A program made the translations under genes and the position numbers. A stretch of DNA of 64,000 bases from contig NZ_QGDO01000004.1 in the NCBI RefSeq assembly GCF_003149185.1, positions 205,076 through 269,075 of the forward strand, in the 5' to 3' direction. The notes beneath the pieces are model-generated. The model was given only the letters and a program-made list of their open reading frames with translations, was not told the DNA's origin and did not search any database. Position 1 is the first letter of the stretch; every line of letters begins with the position of its first letter. The DNA is from Sediminitomix flava. Lineage in GTDB: Bacteria; Bacteroidota; Bacteroidia; Cytophagales; Flammeovirgaceae. Shown one piece after another: positions 35,571-45,469 of the stretch.

Positions 35571-36644
35571 CTAATAATTTATAATTCTAGTAAATCCATT
35601 AATAAACCTTTCTATAGTATATTCCTTTTGAGTAGTATCTATATTAAAGTTTATCATATTCGAATTCATTGGTAGATTGTTGTATATTTCTTCAATCTGA
35701 TTAGCTATTGATTCAGAGCTCTTTTTTTCGATATAAAATCCATTTACTCCGGGTTTGAATATATCAGGAATACCTGCATGCTCACAGGTAAGTATTATAT
35801 TCCCTGTGGCCATAGCTTCTAAAATTGAGATGGGTTGTCCTTCCATTTTATAATATGTTGGAAAAACAAAAATATTACTTTCCCAAAGTAAATTTCTTTT
35901 CTCATTTCCTTTTACAACCCCAAGATACTCAACATTATCTTCTAAATCTTTAATTATTGCAAGAAGTCTCTCTTTATTCAGAAGATCAATTTGTCCTGCA
36001 ATTTTAGCACTATAGTTAACTCCTTTATTTTTTAAAATTGAAAGGGCTTCCAAAAACTCATTTATCCCTTTTTCTTCCATTAGGTTACTCATATAAAGAA
36101 GCTTCAGTTCTTCGGTTTCCTTGCTATCACTACCAAACAAGTTGGAATCGACAAAATTCGGTAATTCAAAGATCTTACTATCATCAATAAATGGAGTTAG
36201 ATTACCTCTTAATGACTGGGATAATACAATGCCTTTATCAGAAAATGATATCAGTAATTTAAATATTTTCTTTTTTATTCCTTTAAGGTTTTTAAATTCC
36301 GTTCCTAAATAGTTTCCATGTACATGTAAAACAATTTCCCGTTCTAAAATTTTTGCTAAAAGAATAAAAGGGCTATATTTCAGTATACCGAAAAAAGTCT
36401 GTCCTGGTGTTATGTATAATATATCTACTTTAAATAGCTTCCATAAAGTCCTATAAACAAGTATATATTTTAGAACTTTTCTAAAGCTAAACGTGCCTAA
36501 GTTCTCTTTCAACTCTGGAAAAGAAAAATTGACTTTATTTTTTTTGTATCCAACTAGGTTATCATATAATACATCATTTGCAAATGAAACCCCTGTAATT
36601 GGAGGAGAAAATGGTCCAACTATTAATATTGATTTACTTGACAC
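35571..36644 (-). CDS. Family 4 glycosyltransferase
   Basis: 357 residues with a GT-B layout. The N-terminus has IVGPFSPPITGVSFAND and the acceptor-side VLHVHGNYLGT. The C-terminal donor domain has LLYMSNLMEEKG and the EGQPISILEAMATGN block with the conserved Glu pair. The start is a GTG at 36644; no better ATG lies just upstream. It begins 351 bases after the acyltransferase gene, with terminator-like hairpins in between. Confidence 0.85.
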   Translation of the reverse strand: MSSKSILIVGPFSPPITGVSFANDVLYDNLVGYKKNKVNFSFPELKENLGTFSFRKVLKYILVYRTLWKLFKVDILYITPGQTFFGILKYSPFILLAKILEREIVLHVHGNYLGTEFKNLKGIKKKIFKLLISFSDKGIVLSQSLRGNLTPFIDDSKIFELPNFVDSNLFGSDSKETEELKLLYMSNLMEEKGINEFLEALSILKNKGVNYSAKIAGQIDLLNKERLLAIIKDLEDNVEYLGVVKGNEKRNLLWESNIFVFPTYYKMEGQPISILEAMATGNIILTCEHAGIPDIFKPGVNGFYIEKKSSESIANQIEEIYNNLPMNSNMINFNIDTTQKEYTIERFINGFTRIINY

Positions 36645-36994
36645 CTTACTAAAATTTATAATTTATTTAGTCTTTAACTTGAAAAAACTCAATTTTGAAG
36701 TGAGTTACTTAATTATTATCTCCTAATTATGTAGACCTTATAATAAAAAACTCCATCAGAGTTATATCTAATATTAAGCCAACTAAACAAAAAGTACTTA
36801 CCTATACTACTGCGCTCTAGACATTGAGTGTTATTTCTAATTAGTGATATATCATCTAACTTTTCACCAACAATTGTACAATAGTCATGAATGATGAAGT
36901 ATTACTATTAACTCCACCACAAACCAAAAAGTAGTCTACTTTTTAGCGTTTAAAGCACACTACATCAACTCTTTTGCTTAATTAACAATTAACT
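36645..36994. other. Long gap inside the exopolysaccharide cluster
   Basis: 350 AT-rich bases without a supported gene, in a cluster where other gaps are short or negative. On the minus strand two hairpins followed by T occur: AACTC-TGATG-GAGTT then TTTTT (36744-36763) and AACTCA/TGAGTT then TTTT (36681-36706). No exact TAnnTTTG box found. Confidence 0.5.
36744..36763 (-). terminator. Possible terminator or attenuator within the cluster
   Basis: Minus-strand hairpin AACTC-TGATG-GAGTT (36749-36763), running into TTTTT (from 36748 down). The stem is short (5 bp). Confidence 0.4.
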
Positions 36995-38083
36995 CTATGC
37001 GCCTTTAAACTTCTTTATTCCCTTGTGAAAATACCTTGATATAGGTTTTTCATAAAAAACATATACAATTGAGGATATAAAGATCATCGCAGTTAAAAAT
37101 ATGAGTAATTCGCCTGTTTTAGAAAACCCTTTTGTAATAATATAAGATTGGAAATATTCTTTATAAATTTTATATAAAGGAGAATGAAGTAAATAAATAG
37201 CAAAACTAATTTCTCCTAAAAAAACAAATACTCGATTTGATAACACTTTGGTCATAATATTATCTGAAGCAGCTATTACAAATATACAAAATGAAAAAAT
37301 CAATGAATGAAAGCTTCCCCCAAATGGTAACCTATAACCTATAACAGAGACTATTTTGGGCTCTAGCAACAAAACAGAATACATTAGTACTAATGCTAAA
37401 ACTGTATAGATAGGATTAGATGGTTTTATTACTGTCTTCCAAGCTTCTAGCCTCAGAAAAAGATATGCTGCTGTAATACCTAGTAAAAATGACCCTAAAT
37501 GTGAAATAGGAAGATAATAAATTAATTGATGCGGAACTCCGTTCGGACCATTATAAAAAGGTTTATTCAACAAATTTATATGAATCAACTGTGTTACACC
37601 CCATATAAATAGTGAGAACATAAACACATATATCACCCTTGGTTTTGCATTTTTAATGTAATATAAAATGAAGGGAAATAACATATAAAAAAATGCTTCT
37701 ACAGATATTGACCAACTTGGACCATTAAAAGAAAGTGGATAAGGAGGAAACCAAGACTGTAAAGTAAACAAATTTAATAACAGAGCATACCCATCCGAGG
37801 CTATACTTTTAAATGGGTAAATAATAATTATACCAAATAGATATAAAGGATAAATCCTTATAAAACGATTGAAATAATACTCTTTAATCGAGAAGTTAGG
37901 TTTTCTAAATTGAGAAAGAACCATTACAAAACCCGACAATACAAAAAAGAATGAAACCATTTGTGGACCTGATGTAGCAATCCGGCCAAACGTACTCGTA
38001 AACCATGTTCCCTTACCTAAGTGAAAAATCACAACAATAAATGCTGCTAAAAACCTTAAAAAGGTTAAACTATCAATCCTCAT
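36995..38083 (-). CDS. Membrane acyltransferase, OafA/YrhL (Acyl_transf_3) family
   Basis: 362 residues with about ten membrane helices. The N-terminus LTFLRFLAAFIVVIFHLGKG carries the R-F and H residues typical of acyltransferase 3 proteins. Then come a SGFVM segment and an inner R-x-x-R-I-Y-P (RFIRIYPLYL). These proteins O-acetylate sugars on the periplasmic side or during assembly. There is no C-terminal SGNH domain. It probably decorates the exopolysaccharide made by this cluster. Confidence 0.88.
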   Translation of the reverse strand: MRIDSLTFLRFLAAFIVVIFHLGKGTWFTSTFGRIATSGPQMVSFFFVLSGFVMVLSQFRKPNFSIKEYYFNRFIRIYPLYLFGIIIIYPFKSIASDGYALLLNLFTLQSWFPPYPLSFNGPSWSISVEAFFYMLFPFILYYIKNAKPRVIYVFMFSLFIWGVTQLIHINLLNKPFYNGPNGVPHQLIYYLPISHLGSFLLGITAAYLFLRLEAWKTVIKPSNPIYTVLALVLMYSVLLLEPKIVSVIGYRLPFGGSFHSLIFSFCIFVIAASDNIMTKVLSNRVFVFLGEISFAIYLLHSPLYKIYKEYFQSYIITKGFSKTGELLIFLTAMIFISSIVYVFYEKPISRYFHKGIKKFKGA

Positions 38084-38127
38084 AAATCCTATAATAGTTT
38101 AAATAAAAAACAACAATATCAATACAC

Positions 38128-39402
38128 TTACCTTAACCTTATCTTAGGAAACTTAACTCTTGATATAAATTTAAAAAGAAATATAATTATAAATAAGTAA
38201 TAAAAATACCTTACCCCTGATCTTAATAGATATTGTGTACTATATATAATTTGCAAGAATACAAAAAATGACAAGATAAAGGCAAATATTTTATTTCCTC
38301 TAACAAGAAAGTATCTCACGTAGATTTCTAACCTCAAAAATACGCATCCTGACAAAAAGGAAAATAATATTGAAAAAGTCTTTCCCATTAGAAACACTTG
38401 CCCATAATAGGTAAATGGAGCAAATTGATTCAACTTTAATTTAGGAACATAACTGTAAAAGTCTGTCATAAATCCTGGTAAAGGAGACAACGATGCTCTA
38501 ATAATCCCCCAATCCCTTACACCTTTCTCAAGGGTTTCTACAGTTGCAAAAACTCCAAAAATCAAAGCATAATAGATATTGAATAAAAAATTATAGACAA
38601 AGCCCTTGTTTACGCCATCACCTAAGACTGAAAGTAAATAAGGATATAATCCATGTCTATGTTGCGATCTGAACTCTATAACAAAAGCATACAATATTAA
38701 AGTTAAAAATAGGCCAGCTACAGCTCTTAGTGTCTGAGTGCCACCACCTCGACTATTAATATAAACAATAGCATTATATGCGATACAGTATACAACAAGT
38801 ATCCTCGAGCCCGTCCCTAAAGAAAGAAATACTAACATAACAAACATTAATAATGATTTCTTAGGAGAATTGTTGAAAACGATACCTAATAAAACTACTT
38901 CAATAAGAGATAGAAACTTCAACAGTGTAGATAAATGGCGAGATGCTATTTCCGAGCCTAAATATGTTTCTCTTAAAAATAATTCTGAGCCATAAACGCT
39001 CATATAAAGCAAGATAATTATGACAAAAACGATATTAATAGTCCAGCTAAAGTAAGACTGTAACTTTATGTTTAAAAAAAGACTTTTAGATAAATTTTGT
39101 CTAAGGCTCCTCCTATACTTCTTCTTCAAGAGAAAAAGATTTAAAAGAGCTCCTAAAGAAAAAAATACTAAAGATAATAGAAAGTAAAATATAACTTCAT
39201 CAAACTGTGTCGAAGTAACCCTGTCTACATTAAATAAATTTATTTTTTTTGATAATGGAACAAAATAATAATATATATAACTGAACACAATGCATGTAAA
39301 ATGGAAAGATATAAATAACCAAAGTGGACTCATTAAAAAAGGCTTAATAAGTTTTCTTAAGCTATAGATTATCAAGAAAAATACAAATAATAAAATAATC
39401 AT
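38128..39402 (-). CDS. Wzy-like oligosaccharide repeat-unit polymerase
   Basis: 424 residues with about eleven membrane helices and a strongly hydrophobic, AT-rich sequence. A periplasmic loop around residues 245-275 has Arg/His-rich RSQHRHGLYPYLLSVLG, and a second around 320-345 has LPGFMTDFYSYVPKL. Such loops fit Wzy/EpsG-type polymerases. Family assignment rests on topology and context rather than motifs. Its start overlaps the upstream family 2 gene by 4 bases. Second of two polymerase-like proteins in the cluster. Confidence 0.68.
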   Translation of the reverse strand: MIILLFVFFLIIYSLRKLIKPFLMSPLWLFISFHFTCIVFSYIYYYFVPLSKKINLFNVDRVTSTQFDEVIFYFLLSLVFFSLGALLNLFLLKKKYRRSLRQNLSKSLFLNIKLQSYFSWTINIVFVIIILLYMSVYGSELFLRETYLGSEIASRHLSTLLKFLSLIEVVLLGIVFNNSPKKSLLMFVMLVFLSLGTGSRILVVYCIAYNAIVYINSRGGGTQTLRAVAGLFLTLILYAFVIEFRSQHRHGLYPYLLSVLGDGVNKGFVYNFLFNIYYALIFGVFATVETLEKGVRDWGIIRASLSPLPGFMTDFYSYVPKLKLNQFAPFTYYGQVFLMGKTFSILFSFLSGCVFLRLEIYVRYFLVRGNKIFAFILSFFVFLQIIYSTQYLLRSGVRYFYYLFIIIFLFKFISRVKFPKIRLR

Positions 39403-40325
39403 TTTACCACTTTTAATAATAGTCTCGCAGACTCTTTCATTGAAAATTTATCAACTCTTATAGCTTCAGTTAATAATCTAATATGGTTCTTTCTAAAGTT
39501 ATTATGTATAAGAAAAGAAAATAATATTTTATTTTTAAGCCTTCCTTTTGGAAGATTTTGTAAGAATGGATATGAAGGGATATTTACACAACTTACACCA
39601 TAATACTTATGTAAATAATCAATGATTATTCTTTCTCTAATATCATTTGCATATTTAGTTTGCTCACTAAGTTTTGCATTACTAATTTGAACACTACTTC
39701 TTCTATACTCCAATAATGGTGTCTCTAAATTATACAATTGCCCTTTTAAAGATAATCTATAAATCAAGTCATAATCCTGAGCAAACCTAATACTCTCATT
39801 ATACTTAATCTGGTGTATGTTTCTAAAGAACAAAGTTGGATGAATCATTGGAGTCTCTACCACTAATTCATCTTGTATTTCTTGATGTGTTTCTGGTAAC
39901 TTTAACGGTTTTACAAAGTTATTGTTAGCATCAATGATATTAACAAAACTCCCACAGCAAATATATTTACTATTTTCTTGTAGAAATTTAAACTGCAACT
40001 CTAATCGGTTTTCTTTAGCAATATCATCAGCATCCATCCGTGCGATGTAATGCCCTCTAGCTATTTCTAATCCCTTATTCAGACTCTTAGTTAAACCAAT
40101 ATTTTCATCATTATGTACAGTAACGATTCTATTATCTATTTTAAAGTATTCTTCTAAGAGTTGTCTATTATCTAATCTATTAGGTTGATCATTTATTAAT
40201 ATCAACTCAAAATCTCTAAAAGTTTGATTCAAGATAGAGTCTATAGCTAGTTTCATCCACTCAATGGGTTCTTGATACAAACTCATAACAACTGAAACAA
40301 CTGGCTCTATACCTTTCCTATACAT
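39399..40325 (-). CDS. Family 2 glycosyltransferase
   Basis: 308 residues. GT-A fold: VSVVMSLYQEPIEWMKLAID opens the domain, INDQPN stands where DDGS usually lies, and ARMDADD near residue 95 supplies the metal-binding DxD. This is the type that adds the next sugar onto a lipid-linked intermediate. It overlaps the propeller-protein gene by 19 bases and the polymerase gene by 4, so it is translationally linked to both. Confidence 0.88.
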   Translation of the reverse strand: MYRKGIEPVVSVVMSLYQEPIEWMKLAIDSILNQTFRDFELILINDQPNRLDNRQLLEEYFKIDNRIVTVHNDENIGLTKSLNKGLEIARGHYIARMDADDIAKENRLELQFKFLQENSKYICCGSFVNIIDANNNFVKPLKLPETHQEIQDELVVETPMIHPTLFFRNIHQIKYNESIRFAQDYDLIYRLSLKGQLYNLETPLLEYRRSSVQISNAKLSEQTKYANDIRERIIIDYLHKYYGVSCVNIPSYPFLQNLPKGRLKNKILFSFLIHNNFRKNHIRLLTEAIRVDKFSMKESARLLLKVVK

Positions 40326-41443
40326 ACCTTTCTCTTTCCTTTTTCAATAACATCTATCTGATAAAAAGTCTTTGAAGGTGATAAACTTGGATGCATATCA
40401 CACCTATTTGCTGTTGAATATTTTGCAGGATGTTTTTTCTCCAATTTAATATTCTTTTCACCTGTTTCAATATTGATAGTAGACAAAGTTTGGCACAAAA
40501 ATCTATCTGGATATGTGTCTGTTAAAATTACATCATTATTGATAAATGATGGATGACCATCTTTCTCTGTACTATACTTCAAATTAATACATTTCTCTTC
40601 TGTATTAATCTGAAAATACCCTGGACAATTATCTACTCTACCCCAAAACAATACTTCTTCATTATTTCTCCATACACAATGACTGACCATCTGTCCCTCA
40701 ACTATAACATCTAATTTATTTGTAATCAAAGAATAGCCTAACAAATTATCAACCCTTTTTCCATTACAATAAAACCTGAATATAAATACGAAATAATTAC
40801 CGTTAGGTGAAATCAAAAAATGATTAAAATGGCACTTTGTAGCATTATCAAATTGTGTAGTCAAGGCTTTTACACAATCCGTAACTTGAAACAATGTTGA
40901 ATATTCAGATGTCTTTAAATTAAAATACACCAAACTATCTTTGTAGGAAGTTTGATGCAGATGTGGATAGCCATACTCTGTTCCAATTTCAGTCAAATTA
41001 GAATAATCAATTGAAAGGATATATGAATTCTCATATAAAGCTTGAACAGGGAAAGGTATAATTGTTTCCGATTTATCATTTATATTCTTTATTACAGAAT
41101 AATACCCTTTAATCTCATCATATTTATTGTAAAGCAACTCGTCACTACTAAACCACATCAGACGAGTTCCTTGCTGATAATTCCAAGCCATTGAGCTATC
41201 AATAACTTCAATAGAACTATCTTGAAGATTATACAACAGGATATCAACATCTTTATGACCATATTTTTGACCATGAATAGTTAGGAGATTCTCAGAAGAA
41301 GAAAATGATGTAACATCATAATAACCAAAGAATATGTTATTATATCTTTCATCCTCAATAATTTGAACTTTCTTAGAATATTTAAAAAGAAAGTAAAAAA
41401 ATGACAGAACCCTCTTTATCAGACGTATCAAAGCACTTTTCAT
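40307..41443 (-). CDS. Beta-propeller-like protein of unknown function in the EPS locus
   Basis: 378 residues. A short N-terminal hydrophobic helix (about 5-22) may anchor it. The rest is a series of WD/Kelch-like strands, with FFGYYDVTSFS near residue 53, repeated Y-F-N-L-K/T patterns and HPSLSPS near the C-terminus. I recall similar YYD-containing proteins in exopolysaccharide clusters of this phylum, sometimes labelled glycosyltransferase, but see no GT motif. It could bind polymer or a protein partner. Tight overlap with the family 2 gene shows it belongs to the operon. Confidence 0.5.
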   Translation of the reverse strand: MKSALIRLIKRVLSFFYFLFKYSKKVQIIEDERYNNIFFGYYDVTSFSSSENLLTIHGQKYGHKDVDILLYNLQDSSIEVIDSSMAWNYQQGTRLMWFSSDELLYNKYDEIKGYYSVIKNINDKSETIIPFPVQALYENSYILSIDYSNLTEIGTEYGYPHLHQTSYKDSLVYFNLKTSEYSTLFQVTDCVKALTTQFDNATKCHFNHFLISPNGNYFVFIFRFYCNGKRVDNLLGYSLITNKLDVIVEGQMVSHCVWRNNEEVLFWGRVDNCPGYFQINTEEKCINLKYSTEKDGHPSFINNDVILTDTYPDRFLCQTLSTINIETGEKNIKLEKKHPAKYSTANRCDMHPSLSPSKTFYQIDVIEKGKRKVCIGKV

Positions 41444-41475
41444 AATACAAACCTCTTTTTAAAATAGCTTTAAAA

Positions 41476-42153
41476 TCAAAAAGTATAATTAAAAAGTGAT
41501 ATATCTTCTCGATACAAATTACCAATTATTTCTTTGGTTTCATCAGTATAATATTCTTGATAATTCTTATGCTTTGACTTATTCACTTTAGGAAGCTCAA
41601 TTTGAGGCAATCCAATTTTTTCCAAGACTAAACTAAAATCTTGATCTAAACTTTCAAATTTACCAACATAATCAACATTTATTCTTCCATATCCATCCGT
41701 AATGAAGTGATTCTGAGGAATAAAGTGAATCCAATTTTGGAGATTTTCATTCTCATTCAACGAATAAACGAACTCTTCAAATGAGTTTATATTCTTTAAT
41801 TCTGTTTGTGAAAACTCCAAATCTTTAGGGTTATTCCCTCCTTTTTTAAGATAAAAAAAAGAAGATACCACACGATCCCACGGATTTCTTACAAAACAAA
41901 ACTTATAATATTCATTAAATCTGGCTTTATTCATCGCCATAAAATCATCAGTTGTCCAATGCCCTGGTTTTTTATCACCTATAAGAACCTTTCCAATACT
42001 TGAACCAGCACTTTTAGGTATATGTATAAACAACATCTTATTATCTATGTACTCTGGATAATATGTAGGCACTAAATTACGACCCAATTTTTGATTAACT
42101 TTAAATCTTGTTTTTTTAGGAAGTTTATCCCATAAAAATTTTAATACTTGCAT
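41476..42153 (-). CDS. Sulfotransferase (Sulfotransfer_2 type)
   Basis: 225 residues. The PAPS-binding 5'-phosphosulfate loop HIPKSAGSSIGK is near residue 45. The 3'-phosphate motif FVRNPWDRVVSSF is near 105. These are the two hallmark blocks of carbohydrate sulfotransferases. No signal peptide or membrane helix, so it would sulfate a cytoplasmic, lipid-linked or nucleotide-bound sugar. No PAPS synthesis genes are in the window. Implies a sulfated polymer, common in marine bacteria and algae-like polysaccharides (inference). Confidence 0.88.
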   Translation of the reverse strand: MQVLKFLWDKLPKKTRFKVNQKLGRNLVPTYYPEYIDNKMLFIHIPKSAGSSIGKVLIGDKKPGHWTTDDFMAMNKARFNEYYKFCFVRNPWDRVVSSFFYLKKGGNNPKDLEFSQTELKNINSFEEFVYSLNENENLQNWIHFIPQNHFITDGYGRINVDYVGKFESLDQDFSLVLEKIGLPQIELPKVNKSKHKNYQEYYTDETKEIIGNLYREDISLFNYTF

Positions 42154-42161
42154 CCTTATTA

Positions 42162-43508
42162 TTAATATTTTGATTTAAAAAATGGTAATACTGATAAATT
42201 AAATGACTTGTAAACTAAATAAACCTTAATTAGATTTTCCAAGCCGATACAAATCGCTGTAGCAATTGCTGCTCCTACACTACCATATACATGAATAAAG
42301 ATAAAGTTCAATACTATATTGAGAATCGTCATAATCATTAACAGCCTGCTTAAATCTTTTTCTTTTCCTCCCATCATAAGTACACCACCAACACAGCCTG
42401 TCGCTATGTTTACAGCTTGTCCACCTAACAAAATTATTAATATCCTATGCGCTTCAGAAAAACCATCTCCCCAAATAGACAAAAGCCATTCTCCAAACAA
42501 GTATCCAAAAACAAACACTAACAATGCTATTATGAATAAACCAATATTTACCTGTCTAATAAGCTTCTCAAGCTCTGGAAGCTTATATTGATCTAAATAA
42601 GAAGCAATTTTTGGGAAGATGATTGAGTTACTAGCTATTAAAAAAAAATTTGATAAAAGAGCTACCTTCGATGCCACACTATATATCCCCACTTGAGACA
42701 GGTCTTCTATCATCACTCCAAGCATAATAACATCAATATTTGATGCCATTATAGTCATAGAGCTCACTAAAAGAAATGGAAAAGAGCTCCTCAAGACCTC
42801 CTTTACCTTTAAATCTTTAGCCAATAGGTAATTCTTTTCTCTAAAGATTCTTTTTTGAATAAATACACTATAACCTAAAGCAATAACGAATGTAAACAAG
42901 TAAGAATAGAAAAATATCTCAGCTACAACCGCTACGGTCAAGTTATTTGATAAAAAATAAACAAATAAGACTAATAGAAACAGACGCAAAATCAAGGGCA
43001 GCGACTCTTGGAACAAATTTGCTTGCCATGTTTTACGAATTCCTTTCAAAAATGCTGTAATTGGGGATGTTAATAGTGCTCGAAAAACTAAACAAGCTAA
43101 CAAGACACTAAGTGGATAGTAAATACGTTCATCTTGAATAAAGTAATTCTGGAAACTAGTGTTTATAGTTAAAATAAATAACAAAAATATTGAAACCGAG
43201 AATAAACTAACAATTTGAAATACCTTGACAATATAATGCTTAATATATTCAACATTATCACGTTCTAGATGAATCGCTACATTTTTCATTAAATACTCAC
43301 TAGTGCCAAAAATTGCTAGTATGTAAGCAACCAAAGTAATTTTTTCAACAAATGAAAATACCCCAACTCCCTCAGGCCCTAACTCTTGCCCCAGTATAAC
43401 ACTAATAATTAAACCAACAATTAATGTTAAAACCTTTATACCTAAAGTTGAAACACCTTTAACAATCACTTCCACTAAGTCTGATGACAAGCCTCTAGCC
43501 CACTTCAT
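42162..43508 (-). CDS. Wzx-type polysaccharide flippase
   Basis: 448 residues with twelve to fourteen predicted membrane helices and no other domain. The N-terminus STLGIKVLTLIVGLIISVILG, with Gly-rich LGPEGVGVFS, is characteristic of the polysaccharide_synt / MOP flippase family. Wzx moves undecaprenyl-linked repeat units across the inner membrane. It sits 8 bases from the sulfotransferase gene and 4 from the epimerase gene. Firm family assignment. Confidence 0.92.
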   Translation of the reverse strand: MKWARGLSSDLVEVIVKGVSTLGIKVLTLIVGLIISVILGQELGPEGVGVFSFVEKITLVAYILAIFGTSEYLMKNVAIHLERDNVEYIKHYIVKVFQIVSLFSVSIFLLFILTINTSFQNYFIQDERIYYPLSVLLACLVFRALLTSPITAFLKGIRKTWQANLFQESLPLILRLFLLVLFVYFLSNNLTVAVVAEIFFYSYLFTFVIALGYSVFIQKRIFREKNYLLAKDLKVKEVLRSSFPFLLVSSMTIMASNIDVIMLGVMIEDLSQVGIYSVASKVALLSNFFLIASNSIIFPKIASYLDQYKLPELEKLIRQVNIGLFIIALLVFVFGYLFGEWLLSIWGDGFSEAHRILIILLGGQAVNIATGCVGGVLMMGGKEKDLSRLLMIMTILNIVLNFIFIHVYGSVGAAIATAICIGLENLIKVYLVYKSFNLSVLPFFKSKY

Positions 43509-43512
43509 AACT

Positions 43513-44532
43513 TCAGTTAATATAAAATTCCGTATACCACTTTATAAACTCTTTGACCCCTTCTTTCAACGGTGTTGATGGACTATACCCCGTATTATTC
43601 TTTAATTTAGCTGTATCTGCATAAGTAACCTTAACATCACCAGCTTGCATTTCCATATACATCTTTTTAGCCTCTACCCCCAACGTCTCTTCCATATTTG
43701 TAATAAAGTCCATTAACTTAATAGGTGTGGAATTCCCTATATTATAAACTTCCGCTTTGGACTCATTTGTCGGAATTTTTTCAAGGCTACCAATGATACC
43801 TATTACAACATCATCTATATAAGTAAAGTCACGCTGCATTTCACCATGGTTAAATACTTTGATCTCACGACCATTAACCATTGCATCTGCAAATAACATT
43901 GGAGCCATATCTGGTCTTCCCCAAGGACCATATACTGTAAAAAACCTTAACCCAGAAGTTGGTACATTATATAGATGACTATAAGTATATGCCATTAATT
44001 CATTACTCTTTTTAGTAGCAGCATATAGGCTTACAGGATTATCTACTCGATCCTCTTCACTAAATGGTATTTTATCATTAGCACCATATACCGAAGAGCT
44101 AGATGCATATACAAAATGCTTAATGTTATTATGTCGACAGCACTCTAAAATATTCACAAAGCCAACTATATTTGATTGAACGTATGCATGTGGATTATCC
44201 AAAGAATAACGTACCCCAGCTTGAGCAGCCAAATTAACCACATAGTCAAACTCTTCTTTTACAAATAAATTTTCGAGAGCTTGTAAATCGACTAAATCTA
44301 ACTTTTGAAATTGATAGTTACTATGTTTAGAGCTTTTCACTAAACCTCTGCTCTCAATTGAAACTTTATCAATACCACTTTTTGCTAATCTTGCATATTT
44401 AAGATTCACATCATAATAGTCATTGATATTATCAATACCTACAACTCTATACCCTTCACCTACTAACGCTTCAACTAAATGAAAACCTATAAAACCTGCA
44501 GCTCCCGTAACTAATACACTACTACCTTTCAT
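43513..44532 (-). CDS. UDP-glucuronate 4-epimerase-like SDR enzyme
   Basis: 339 residues of the extended short-chain dehydrogenase family. The NAD-binding TGAAGFIGFHLVEAL is at the N-terminus, followed by GIDNINDYYD. The catalytic Ser lies in ASSSSVYG and the YxxxK pair in YAATKKSNE. The GIDN(I/L)NDYYD signature is that of UDP-glucuronate 4-epimerases (CapI/LspL type), which make UDP-galacturonate from UDP-glucuronate. Two ugd genes supplying the substrate lie upstream in the cluster. Confidence 0.9.
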   Translation of the reverse strand: MKGSSVLVTGAAGFIGFHLVEALVGEGYRVVGIDNINDYYDVNLKYARLAKSGIDKVSIESRGLVKSSKHSNYQFQKLDLVDLQALENLFVKEEFDYVVNLAAQAGVRYSLDNPHAYVQSNIVGFVNILECCRHNNIKHFVYASSSSVYGANDKIPFSEEDRVDNPVSLYAATKKSNELMAYTYSHLYNVPTSGLRFFTVYGPWGRPDMAPMLFADAMVNGREIKVFNHGEMQRDFTYIDDVVIGIIGSLEKIPTNESKAEVYNIGNSTPIKLMDFITNMEETLGVEAKKMYMEMQAGDVKVTYADTAKLKNNTGYSPSTPLKEGVKEFIKWYTEFYIN

Positions 44533-44548
44533 CTATTATTATATACGT

Positions 44549-45466
44549 CTAAAATGCACTTTGATATACCGAACTTATACCATCACATAAATCAATTGAA
44601 TACTCCCATCCAAGACTCTTCAATTTATCTACATTCATCAATTTTCTTGGAGTACCGTCAGGCTTAGAAGCATCCCAAACCAACTCGCCCTCAAATCCTA
44701 CAGTTTCTTTTATAGTCTCTGCAAGCTCTTTGATAGTCACATCCGTACCTGTACCAATATTTACCAATCCTTCCTCATTGTAGTTTTGCATGAGGAAGAA
44801 ACAAGCATCAGCCAAATCATCTGCATGTAAGAATTCACGCATTGGTGTACCTGTTCCCCAACAAACTACTTCACTATCTCCATTAACTTTTGCTTCATGG
44901 AATTTACGCAACAAAGCAGGTAATACGTGTGAGTTGTTCAAGTCATAATTATCATTTGGTCCATACAAGTTTGTTGGCATGACCGATATAAAATTACAAC
45001 CATATTGTGAACGGTAAGCATCACACATCTTGATCCCTGCAATTTTAGCTATCGCATAAGGCTCATTTGTTGGTTCCAACTCACCTGTTAACAAATAATC
45101 CTCTTGTAGAGGCTGAGGAGCCATTTTAGGATAAATACAAGATGAGCCTAAGAACATTAATTTCTTTACACCATGTACATAACTCTGATGAATCACATTG
45201 TTTTGGATCATCAAGTTATCATACAAGAATTCTCCTCTATAAGTATTATTTGCATGAATTCCTCCAACTTTTGCAGCCGCAAGAAATACATACTCTGGTT
45301 TCTCTGACTCAAAAAAGTTTGCAACTTCCTCTTGATTTCTTAGATCAAGCTCTTTTGAAGTCCTAACAAGGATATTACGGCAACCATTCTTTTCTAGTCT
45401 TCGAAGAATGGCAGAACCTACCATTCCTCGATGACCAGCAATATATATTTTACTGTCTTTATTCAT
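44549..45466 (-). CDS. fcl: GDP-L-fucose synthase
   Basis: 305 residues; converts GDP-4-keto-6-deoxymannose to GDP-L-fucose by epimerisation and reduction. NADPH-binding [15 protein letters not shown], then catalytic Ser in LGSSCIYP and YxxxK in [18 protein letters not shown] and [13 protein letters not shown] are typical of the WcaG/Fcl family. It follows gmd by 3 bases. The two together make the fucose donor from GDP-mannose supplied by manC in the same cluster. Also called wcaG. Confidence 0.95.
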   Translation of the reverse strand: MNKDSKIYIAGHRGMVGSAILRRLEKNGCRNILVRTSKELDLRNQEEVANFFESEKPEYVFLAAAKVGGIHANNTYRGEFLYDNLMIQNNVIHQSYVHGVKKLMFLGSSCIYPKMAPQPLQEDYLLTGELEPTNEPYAIAKIAGIKMCDAYRSQYGCNFISVMPTNLYGPNDNYDLNNSHVLPALLRKFHEAKVNGDSEVVCWGTGTPMREFLHADDLADACFFLMQNYNEEGLVNIGTGTDVTIKELAETIKETVGFEGELVWDASKPDGTPRKLMNVDKLKSLGWEYSIDLCDGISSVYQSAF

Positions 45467-45469
45467 TTT

